Shown in pieces: positions 10,260-19,164 of a stretch of 31,924 nt of DNA. Each line of letters opens with the position of its first letter. Position 1 is the first letter of the stretch. The notes beneath the pieces are model-generated. The model saw nothing but the letters and a program-made list of their open reading frames with translations, ran no database searches and was not told the DNA's origin. The position numbers and the translations under genes are program-made. The stretch spans positions 1 to 31,924 of the forward strand of contig JAHLWZ010000353.1 of the NCBI GenBank assembly GCA_020536535.1. The letters run 5' to 3'. The DNA comes from Pelomyxa schiedti (taxonomy: Eukaryota > Evosea > Pelobiontida > Pelomyxidae).

Positions 10260-12302
10260 TTAGGAATTCGGCTTTGTTGAGTTATGAGGGATAGGGAGTG
10301 AAGGTGTACTCCTTCTGGTATTATTTGAGCCAGGGACCCATGTGGGTGGGGGTTGGCATGTACTGTCAGGTTTGGGGTTGACTGGGTATCTGTTGTTGTG
10401 CCTCATTTCTCGTACAGCTTTGATTAGTCCACACTCACCCCTGGGTATGTCAAAAAGCTGCAGGAATTTCGGCTGGAGTACGGCACTTGGTTCTGCTGGT
10501 GGACCGTTGATTGGTGACTGCTGGAGAGTTAGAGAATGTTTAAGATAATCACACCTGGATAACCTTGTAAGAAAGATATTCCTCATACAAGGTGTCATTC
10601 TGGTCTAGCAGATTGATATACTCTGCAAGTTCCTTTGGCGACTTGAAATCAGTTACCTATTCTAAGCAATCAATACTGGATACAGGGAAAAAAGAAGTGT
10701 TTACTTTTATAATTGAGTGTGGCGTTGGAGCAAAATCGTCAATATTAGGGGCTCCCATAACAATGGGAACAAGGCCAAGAGTAAGTGCACGCCAATATTT
10801 TTCAGTGATATAGTCCTCGCAAATTGAATTTTCAAAGGAGAGGTAAAACTATTGTAGATTTGAGATTGGCATGACATTTAACAGTGCATGGAACCTTGTA
10901 TTGCGAAAGAAAAATATTAAATGCTGTTCCGTTTTTCCCTTTTCCTAACTGCGCTTTACGAATGTGAGAATTGAAGAGTGAATGACTTCTACACGTAAAA
11001 CTTACCGGAATCCCACTTTTTTGTCTGAAGGCAAGCGCCAAAGCTATCAACATTAACGTATTTCATTAGCTCGGCAATGTACACTTCTCTTCTTGCACTT
11101 GTGAAACAGTTTGCTGCCACCCACACAATGGGATTTCTGCCAAAAAAGAAAGGTGATTTAATATGACTATATATTCGTAAAGTTCGTACCCGCGATGCTT
11201 CTGTGCAGTGGGAACGGGGGGAATAAGTACTCTGGCAGGGTTATTTGGCATGTAAGGTATCCATGTATCCGATTCCCGCCTAAGATGCATTTGTCAGCTG
11301 CGAGGGTCGAGCACAATTTACCAGTAAGTCATTGTCATATTGTATTTGTTCAAAGTTTGTGGCTTTGATCTGTCAGAAGAACCTCGTTCATTTGCTGGGA
11401 GACAGTTAAATGCAATAATGATGGCATAAAAAAAAGCACCTGGGGATTCCATTGAGCGAAGTACACGAGGCTGCGCAAAATTTGGTGGAGGCATATCCCC
11501 ATAAAAGTCCCTTGGGTGAAAAAGTAGTGCATCCGCTTCCTTCACTCGGCTTCGATTAGGTGTAAGCTCAAAAGAAAATCCACTGCAAGAATTGTGAGAA
11601 ACAGAAATGCAGGGGGAAAAAGGAGGAGCAAAGGGGGGAAGAACTATGCACACAACACACACGGTTCACAATTCCCAAAACAAACAACCGATCACTTGGT
11701 ACAGTTCCTGTATTCCGGAGTCACCTCTCGCCCCCATACTTTGGTCCACCACAGGAACACGAACCGGCGCTTCCCATCATCCCATTCCTCGCCCCCCATC
11801 GCGCTGCCAGGTCTAGCCGGCGCCACGATCCCAGGGGCANNNNNNNNNNNNNNNNNNNNNNNNNNNNNNNNNNNNNNNNNNNNNNNNNNNNNNNNNNNNN
11901 NNNNNNNNNNNNNNNNNNNNNNNNNNNNNNNNNNNNNNNAGTCACCTCTCGCCCCCATACTTTGGTCCACCACAGGAACACGAACCGGCGCTTCCCATCA
12001 TCCCATTCCTCGCCCCCCATCGCGCTGCCAGGTCTAGCCGGCGCCACGATCCCAGGGGCATTATGGGACGCGCCGGGCTCGCCCTCCACCGGGACCCCAG
12101 AGCCAGCAGGAGGAGGAGGAGGCATCAAGGCACGCCAGGCCACGGCGGCCACGGCAGCCATGCCGACCAGGAGCACGAGGAGCAGGGCTGTGTCCCTGCT
12201 CAGGCACCCGGACGTGCCGCGAGGCTCCGAGGCCGCGCCCCGCGCCCCGCCTGACTCCTCGTCGGCGCCACCGCCCGTCCCTGTGTGCTGCCTTTTGTGC
12301 AT
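10260..12302 (-). CDS. Alpha-1,3-fucosyltransferase-like (GT10), type II Golgi protein, interrupted by assembly gap
   Basis: The start at 12302 gives MHKRQHTG, a Gly/Pro-rich cytosolic tail and a membrane anchor (DTALLLVLLVGMAAVAAVAW). The catalytic part begins RFVFLWWTKVWG. GT10 landmarks follow across short introns: EADALLFHPRDFYG, MTMTYWRESDTWIPYMP (the family's 'TYR.DSD...PYG' region), RNPIVWVAANC, ELMKYVNVDSFG, and the donor-binding motif FSFENSICEDYITEKYWRAL then GLVPIVMGAPNIDDFAP. The tail PKELAEYINLLDQND is also typical. The family transfers fucose from GDP-fucose to N-glycans or other acceptors in the Golgi. A 100-N gap with a duplicated flank sits in exon 1, so the coding sequence there must be read as one copy. 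At least six exons; the stop is at 10260. Confidence 0.85.
11719..12060. other. Assembly gap (100 N) flanked by an exact 121-bp direct repeat
   Basis: 11840-11939 is 100 N. The 121 bp at 11719-11839 and 11940-12060 are identical in the same orientation. The fucosyltransferase frame runs naturally through the right copy from 12302 and out through the left copy into downstream exons, without needing two copies. The most likely cause is a scaffolding join of two overlapping contigs, which produces a false partial exon duplication. Confidence 0.9.
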
Positions 12303-12642
12303 TTCCCACGTTCTGGGGTATTTTCAAATCAAGAAATGATGAGATGAAACTTGAACGAGGTTCCTCAAAATCAAAGGCCAGGTTTGTGGGAGGGAAAGAA
12401 GGTGATGTGGGAAAGGGTTGAAGTGTGAAGCCATGAAACGGTAGAACGTGTCTGGTGGCCCAGCTTGTTGATGGGATAGTTGCTTCTGCTTCGGTGGTGA
12501 GTCAGCTCCCAGCTCTAGGTGTGGCCTGATCTGGTTAATTCCAGTAGAGTTTGAGTTAATGTACCAGGGAAAGTGGTGGCATCCCTGCAGAAACCAGTGA
12601 TTCCCAGAAGAATTATTTAATCTGTTTCGTCCGCGCGGCGAA
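12303..12642. promoter_or_regulatory. Divergent intergenic region between GT10 and transglutaminase-like genes
   Basis: 340 bp between two divergent starts. An open minus-strand frame crosses it, but its composition shows no domain. No TATA or other box is convincing. Shared promoters or 5' UTRs are inferred from position. Confidence 0.4.
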
Positions 12643-14755
12643 ATGCAACCGACCCCAACTACCACTACCGCCCAGAAACCACGAGGTCCCCCGCCGCCTC
12701 CCCCATCACATAGTCTCAAGCCCGCGGCCCCCAAGCCACGGTCCCTCACGCCTCCCCCCTCTCGCTCCCTGCCGCCCCCGCCTCCCCCTGCCGCCGCCGT
12801 CGCCCCACCCCCTCCCTCTCGCGGGGCCCTCCCCCCGCCCCCGCCCCCCTCGCTCCCGTCCTCTGCCAGCACATCTGCATCCACATCCACATCCGCAGGC
12901 ACGCCCGCCGCAGCCCCTCCTGCCATCCTCGTCACCCTCCCGGGGCTGTCCTCTCCGCCGCCGCCCACGCCGCCGTCGGCCGCGGCCACATCGTCCGCCG
13001 CGGCTTTGGCCCCCCCTGCATCGCGGCCCAGGAGTAAATCAGACGAGGGGAAGCACCACGTGGGTGGGTGGAAGGAGCGTGCCATGGAGACCTGCTCCAA
13101 GTTGAAGGTTCCTTCCACTTTCCCCAAATTTATGTAAGTGAACCTGATGCCCACGCCATAGTCTGGAGTGAAGGATATTACACATTCTGTAAAGGAGGAC
13201 TTGCAGGTGAATCCTTCCCTGGGCCGTTTTTTTTTTTTTTCTTCTCCTTCTGATGGCATGTTGCTGTTCCTTGATTGACTAATCGCGTTTTAAGGTTGTG
13301 CTTGATGGGGAACCCCGTGAGCGCCAAATGCCTGATGGGACACGTGTTATAGTCTATCCTCTCCTACCTGCCTTACTCTTTGGCACGCCAACAGTACCGG
13401 GATCGTTGAACTTAAATGAAGATTACGAAGGATACGACGATGTACTACTCTCTTGTAATGCTTTTAAGTCATTGAGAGCGCGGAATTAATTGTTATCTAT
13501 TCTATAGCGGCATCACAAGCCATCAACTGAATGGCAATCTGTCACCCCTGGTCCACCACCACCTCCTAACGTGCAATTCCTTGCGCTAGATTCTGCCACT
13601 AGAGCGCTTCCTAATGTTTCCACAATACCAGAGCTTGTCAATGCATTACAGTCCACCATCACACATTCAACAACTTCCGCAGCTGCCGCCTCAGACCAAT
13701 GGCAACTCTTGCGTGCTATCTATGTGTGGGTAGCTGAGAATATAACATATGATGTGGACGCCTACCGGACTGGAACTCGACTGCCTTGTGACCCACAATC
13801 AGTTTTTTCCATGCGCAAAGGTGTCTGCCAAGGCATTTCCAACTTGACTGTGAAGTTATGCGTGCTTTGTGGGATCCATGCTCGTGTAGTATTAGGCTGG
13901 GGCAAAGGTGCTGGGTATCAGGAAGGTCAACAGTTGGGACAACCAAACCACGCCTGGGTTCTTGCTCGAATTCCAGGAAGTGGTGACTACTTACTTGATG
14001 TAGCTTGGGCTGCTGGGGCATGTGATGCCACACTTACCCGCTTTATTAAGCAATTTTCCGCATGCTGGTTTGGGACAGATCCTTCTCTCTTTGCACTTAC
14101 GCATTTGCCTCATCCACCTCACACCCGATTTGCCTTGCTCCCAAATGCGGAACTTCCCTCTTGTACGACTTTCGAATCCGCGAAATTCTACCCAACCGGG
14201 TTCATACAACGACTAGTTGATTCTGGATTCCCACAACGCTCGTTGGCAACACTGGCTACATCCAGGGGAGCAAGCACTGGTGTGGCAAAACTACCCGACC
14301 CCAGTAATTTGGATAGAATTGTCAGACTGGGGTATATATTTTGGATCACATCTTCCACCGTTACTCATCTCAAAACCACAGATTCTCCCCAGATGAGATT
14401 GTAAATATCTCTCTTGCCGGTGGGGACCTGGTTCATGCCTATGACACAGACCCCGGAGTTTCTATATCTGTATTACAAGCACCTCTTACCCATATTATAA
14501 AGAGAGGCACCTCCCATATCATAAGGATAAAATCCAACACAGAAATGGGAGTCGCCTTCGAGATTGGTGGCAAATGGACACACTTAGCAAAGGTACCTCT
14601 CGATTTCACAGTTTCATTTGTGTTCTAACTTCGTCCTTCAGAAAGGTACAACTTTTGAGGCAGAGTTGCAAGCTACAAAGGATGGAAAAGTTGGACTCCT
14701 ATGTAGCAAAGACCTTAGAAATTTTCAATGTATCTTGGAATGGGTGGTTGTGTAA
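12643..14755 (+). CDS. Proline-rich KY/CYK3-type transglutaminase-like protein (6 exons, 601 aa)
   Basis: Exons 12643-13107, 13162-13206, 13295-13441, 13508-14331, 14382-14592 and 14642-14755 join in frame. Residues 1-140 are low-complexity Pro/Ala/Ser (poly-Pro runs of six), likely SH3/profilin ligands. A linker holds MPDGTRVIVYP. The transglutaminase-like core follows: LRAIYVWVAENITYDVDAYR, the nucleophile in MRKGVCQGISNL, the His in QPNHAWVLARIPG and the Asp in YLLDVAWAAGA. The Cys-His-Asp triad is therefore intact. The C-terminus (FSPDEIVNISLAGGD onward) is a beta-rich extension as in kyphoscoliosis peptidase relatives. Known relatives are cytoskeletal or cytokinesis proteins (yeast Cyk3, animal KY), and many are not true transglutaminases. 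Enzymatic function is uncertain. The 54-bp first intron is chosen by frame and is the least sure junction. Confidence 0.8.
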
Positions 14756-14915
14756 AGCGCAAAATATTATGCTAAGCTTGTTTTGCACAAACAAAAACAA
14801 ACGTTTTGTGAAAACTTGTTTTTGTGTTGGATTCTTGTTGTGGACCATAGGTAAGGTAGTTGCCTTTTTGTGTTGCAGTGACAACAAAAGGGCGAGCAAA
14901 AGAAGTACAAAAGAA

Positions 14916-16089
14916 TCAGCAACATCCCTTGGACTCTGTCTTTGTTGTAAGGTCCACAGAATCAGGAGCTGGACCCCCCCGAATTGGAGGATTGTCTGTG
15001 GTGGTGGTAGGAGTCTCCGGGCTGGATAAAAATTAATTGTGGCCAGTACTGCCGGCTCTACTCACTTGACTTGAATGCCTTGGAATATCAGCTGAGCTGT
15101 GCGAAGGAAACTTTCCTCAACATTTGATCCCCTGATTAAAAGAAAGAAGGAATTGAGAAGTAGAATGGGGGAAAAAAATTCTCACGTTTTAGCACTTGTT
15201 TCTGTGAATTGAAGACCTATCAAGGAAACCGTCATTTATTTGAAAATTAGGCACTCATATAAATTTGTTTTGTTAAAAAAAAAAAAAAACCGTGTTGATC
15301 AGCAAACTCCTTTGCTTCCGCGTAGGTTACCTCTCTCTGGTCTTCTAAATCACTCTTCGAACCAATGAGCATAATCACTGTGCTAGCACTCGTAAGGTTG
15401 CGTGCATCAGTTAACCAGCTTGTCAGGTGGTTGAATGTAACTCGCCTGGAAGTTAGAAGTTAGGAGACTCTACTAACTGTGATGTCTAAGATCACCTGCT
15501 AATATCATAACACAAAAGAGCACCTTGTTTTAAATTAATGCAAATAGGTGGAAAAAAGCTATTTACCAGCCGCGCCTCTGTAGTAGGACCGGCACACAGC
15601 ACTGTAAAAAGAATAAACAAGAATAAAGGGTAGACTAAAAGTGCCACAAACCGGAATCTCTCTTGGCCAGCTGTGTCCTGAGATGGAATTAGATTAGGAG
15701 CCTTTTTGGGTTTCCTCCAAGCCCACATACCCAAATTTGTAATTTCACTTTTTTGCTGTTAACTTCTATTATTCTGGTGCCAAATTCCACGCCAATAGTG
15801 TGAGGGCAATCAGAAATAACTATACACGTGCTGGTAAGTGGTAATAATATACACATGGGTTTGAGAACATTTTTTTTCAGTGAATTGATGCAATAAGCAA
15901 CTTTTTCCCACACCAGTGTCACCTTAAAAACCGTGAATAAGCACGAACTTCGAACTCGCGTCTTTAAAAACTCGGTTTCTCGTGGGGGAAAAAATACGAC
16001 AATGGCATGCCTATGATGATATATTTGAAGATGTATTCATACGGCAGAGACGACGATGTTGCGGTTGTTGTGCCTCCTGTCTTCGCCAT
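14916..16089 (-). CDS. RAB14: Rab14 small GTPase (10 exons, 222 aa)
   Basis: Ten exons join in frame from the ATG at 16089 to the stop at 14916: 16089-16011, 15922-15869, 15819-15731, 15677-15652, 15601-15567, 15523-15496, 15445-15291, 15216-15186, 15131-15066 and 15021-14916. G-boxes are complete: [11 protein letters not shown] (P-loop), [13 protein letters not shown] (switch I), [10 protein letters not shown] (switch II), IGSKSDLE (G4) and ETSAKTG (G5). [16 protein letters not shown] and [12 protein letters not shown] are characteristic of Rab14 rather than Rab2 or Rab4. The C-terminus ESKGCC carries a double-Cys geranylgeranylation motif. Rab14 directs traffic between Golgi and early/recycling endosomes. 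The first intron (16010-15923) appears to start with GC instead of GT. A start at 16158 upstream is possible but adds a lysine-rich tail unlike the family. Confidence 0.95.
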
Positions 16090-16362
16090 CGACGTCTCAA
16101 AAACACCCTTTGTTGTCCGGTTTTTTTTTTTTTTTTGTTTTGATCTCTTCCCGATCACCCAAAAATAATCAATTTTTTCTCAGTTTCCCCCCATCACTCC
16201 CAATGAACTTGGGGCGTTTCCCCTGTGGCGCCACTTCCCTGCCCCAATAAAACACAGTTCTCCCATTAGTGAGTCTCACTCCAAATGAAAGGGGGGCTGA
16301 TCAGTTTTTCGAGCTAAACGGGTTGCCCCTCTGAGACATTCAGCAAATCGGTAATTGAAACG
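16090..16362. promoter_or_regulatory. Divergent promoter region, Rab14 / F-box gene
   Basis: 273 bp between two divergent start codons. It includes a long T tract near 16120-16137 and C-rich patches. No ORF or RNA gene is evident. Promoter role is inferred from position. Confidence 0.4.
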
Positions 16363-17402
16363 ATGTGGGACACATTGCCACAGTGTGCAGTCGTTGGCGT
16401 TGTAGAAAGCCTGAACAGTGTTAAAGACAAGATGTCAATTACAGGGGTGTGCAGAGGTTGGAGGGATGCAGCCGTGAGGTTCGTCTTTCACTTTCGGAAA
16501 TGTTTGTAATGGAATAGTGTGTCACTGTTCTGTTAGAGCACTACTTTTGTCAGTTGAGAAGGAATTGAGTGGCCTGAAGAGGGTGCCTTATGCGGAGGCG
16601 CGAATCAAGGCGCGTTTTTGAAAATTGGTTTGCTTATGGGATGGGTCAAATGAAGAAACCGAGAAATCACAGACACCTGCATTAAAATTGAAGGATTGAT
16701 CACTCATTTCATTTTCACCAGTCTACTTTGGATAAGTGGCCTTTCAGTCGTGAATCGTTCAAACTGCATGAGTACTTATATATGCAAGATACTACACTCA
16801 ATGCCAATGATGGCACTTTATTCCGCATTTTAGTGCAGTTTTCCTTTATCCCTCCAGGGGGATTATGGCCCCTGCAAGTTAAAATCTTCCAGGTTTGGCC
16901 TCTCTGGTTTCCTTTCTCTGCAAGCATATTCTCCTAGGACTTGAAGGATTTTTGGTCTTCTGGTTCTGATGTCGTTGAGCTATTGGGAATCAGTGTCACA
17001 CTTCCCGGGTGCTCCGACTGTTTCAAGTGCAACCTTGAATGGGCGCGGTCACATGACAACACCCACATCGTAGGCCCACAGACTGAACACGGTGAATACC
17101 TCACAAAGCTTCGCTCACACATGGGACTTGGAAGCTGGGCTCCAGCAAGATTCTGGGAGTTCCTGCTAACCATTATCACATGTGACCCGGAATTGGCTCA
17201 CGCTTGTGCCAGTGACCTAAGGACAATCTCTTACGTGCAGTACTTTGATCTATGCAATTTGCACAAGGCCCACACAGAGAACTTCTTCTGTATCAAGAAC
17301 AAGACTGGGTATAAATGGGGCCCTGGATACCGTGACCGTGTTGAGGAGTGGTTATGGAACACACAGAGAGATGTTCCTCTACCCCACCCTCGGGATTCAT
17401 AA
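16363..17402 (+). CDS. F-box-like protein of unknown C-terminal type (4 exons, 265 aa)
   Basis: Exons 16363-16478, 16537-16582, 16722-16892 and 16938-17402 give an unbroken 265-aa frame. The N-terminus (MWDTLPQCAVVGVVESLN, then MSITGVCRGWRDAAV) follows the F-box pattern 'LP......I...L...D......VCR.WR..A'. That motif binds Skp1 in SCF ubiquitin ligases. The C-terminal 150 residues start with WSSGSDVVELLGISV and hold CSDCFKCNLEW and a Cys/His-containing segment ending WLWNTQRDVPLPHPRDS. I recognise no substrate-binding domain there. The border of exon 2 (AGAGG|GTGCCT) was chosen to keep frame and is tentative. The gene is divergent from Rab14 and convergent with the ADP-ribosylglycohydrolase, 54 bp away. 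Confidence 0.65.
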
Positions 17403-17456
17403 ACAAAAAAAAAATCAAAGTTGTTTGGGTTTTCTGGATTGGAGCTTATTTACCAC

Positions 17457-19080
17457 TTAGGGATCAACCCAGAACGTGGACTTGGCTTGCTCAAGAATTT
17501 GGAATATCAGTCTGTTAGGGTCTGTAGGCAAAAGACGTCCGCTGTGACCTTCTATCCACCTTTTTTTCTGTGAGGATGCACGAAAAGAGTGGCTGTGAAA
17601 TGTACCTATTGGGAATTCCTTGAATGCCATGTAGGGCACCAACACACCCACCAACAATACTTGCAATTGTGTCATTGTCCTTAGTGTCATTGACGGCTCT
17701 GAGTAGGTAGATGTTAGAAATTTAGAGGTGAAAAAGTCTGAACTGGCTGGCACCTTATTATGGCCTCTTCTGCATTATCACCATGCTTCATAAGAATATA
17801 CAGTACACAAGGAACAGTTTCCATGAGGAATGCGCCACTGTGCCATGAAGTGCATCCCTCCAGAACAGACATATTTGTTGTGTAGGCATGGCGCAAACGA
17901 GTCTAAGCGCCTCGATTAGGTTGGTGTTTGTTCACTAAAGCGAAGGTTGACTTACATCACAGAACTCCCACAAGAAGTATTTCGTCTCTTGGGAGGGAAG
18001 GTTACGTGGAGCAAACTTCTCTGTTTCAAGTTGTTTGGCAATGGATACAAATGTGTCCAGATACCTTGCAAGAACATTATTAGTTCAATGGCGCTTTAAA
18101 CAGAATTACACACCACATTGGTGGTGGAGGTGCTGACATGCACAAAAGCTCCCACAGCATAAATGAAAATGCCACACAGGAGGCTATGCCCATTGAATTG
18201 TTGTGCGAGACTGCACTTAGAACAACTGCATCCATCCAGGGGTTTGTCACCATGTGTTCCGCACCTGTTCCAGATGCTGTAGTACTGGTAGATGAGGTTG
18301 CTTCAGATACTTGATGTACTGCAGCCCCGCAGATAGAAGCCTTGATATGCGGAAGTAAAACTGGTGTGATTCGCATCAGGCTTCCATTGCTTGCGGCATC
18401 TATTCCGCACTTCATCCACTCCCCTAATGCTATGTCTGGAGGGGCCAGAGCCCGAAAATTCCTAATGAACCCAGCAGTTGTGGAGCCACCTCCAGTCTGA
18501 GGCCTTGCAAGCCGATCAGCCACATTGTATGGCACAAATCCACCATCCTCTATAGTGAGAGTAAGTCCAAAAAGTGCATTTTCGCTTCCACTTCGCAGGG
18601 TGATAGTGCAGATGAGTATCGGTTTGTTTTAAAATCCACATTGATTTTGTGGATAAAATTAGGGAGTGGTACTAACTATCACACACTGGTCATTTGGTCT
18701 ATTGTCCAGAATGTAGTCTGGGTGTCATCCGTCGCCTTGCCCTGAAGAGGCAGCACTGGTCTCCTTGGATTCTCCTGCACGTAATCACGCACCTGGCCAT
18801 ACACGCTTTGCCTCTCCTCTGGCAGCATGGTCTCTGACGGTGCTCCCAGTGCATCACCTACCTACCTTGTTTCTTATTTATGGGACACAGAGCACACCCA
18901 TCAAGGGGGCAACGAACCTACCGCCACTCCAATCAACATCCCGTGGACTTTTTCCCACGTTCCCGCCGTGTGGGGCAGGGCCCTGGGCGCCACCGAGAAT
19001 ATTTCCCCACGACGAAACTTGCCAGTGCTGCAAAAGTACTCAAACGCCTCGCGTGGGCCAACAGTGCTATTTGAAGCCAT
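17457..19080 (-). CDS. ADP-ribosylglycohydrolase, DraG/ARH type
   Basis: The start is the ATG at 19080 (MASNSTVGPREAFEYF). The family core begins at MLIGVAVG, spliced to GDALGAPSETMLPEERQ. The first metal-binding motif is KATDDTQTTFWTI. Later blocks are NGSLMRITPVLLPHI, AVVLSAVSHNNSMGIASCVA and the second metal motif TKDNDTIASIVGGCVGALHG. An intron splits GIPNRWIEGHSG (donor AATAG|GTACAT, acceptor AAAAAAAG|GTGG). The stop is at 17457. The family is all-helical, binds two Mg2+ or Mn2+ ions and removes ADP-ribose from proteins or hydrolyses related substrates. Both aspartate clusters are present, so an active enzyme is expected. The target residue is unknown. The coding region is cut by several short introns, of which a few borders were not resolved. 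Confidence 0.85.
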
Positions 19081-19164
19081 TTCGAAAGTTCGGTTTATTT
19101 TGTTTTTATCCCCTTTTCAAAGGATTTTGGTTTGTTGTGGCTTGTTTGTAGACAGGTCCAGCCG

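Noticed and set aside
9764-10294. 176-codon plus-strand open frame with a Lys-rich stretch
   Set aside because: It crosses the RING exon and first introns of the TRIM-type gene; the Lys run is the intron poly-A tract.
11594-12037. Plus-strand open frame across the N gap
   Set aside because: It is antisense to the fucosyltransferase exon and passes through 100 N.
13134-13161. Strong-looking GTAAGT donor with an ATAG only 28 nt downstream
   Set aside because: Using it breaks the frame into an immediate stop; a donor at 13108 with the same acceptor keeps the frame.
12324-13259. 311-codon minus-strand open frame, Gly-rich
   Set aside because: It is the GC-rich complement of the poly-proline exon; the plus strand splices cleanly into a transglutaminase-like domain.
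15940-15965. TTCGAA-type string resembling a tRNA T-loop
   Set aside because: Lies in the first Rab14 intron; no paired T-arm, anticodon arm or acceptor stem can be drawn.
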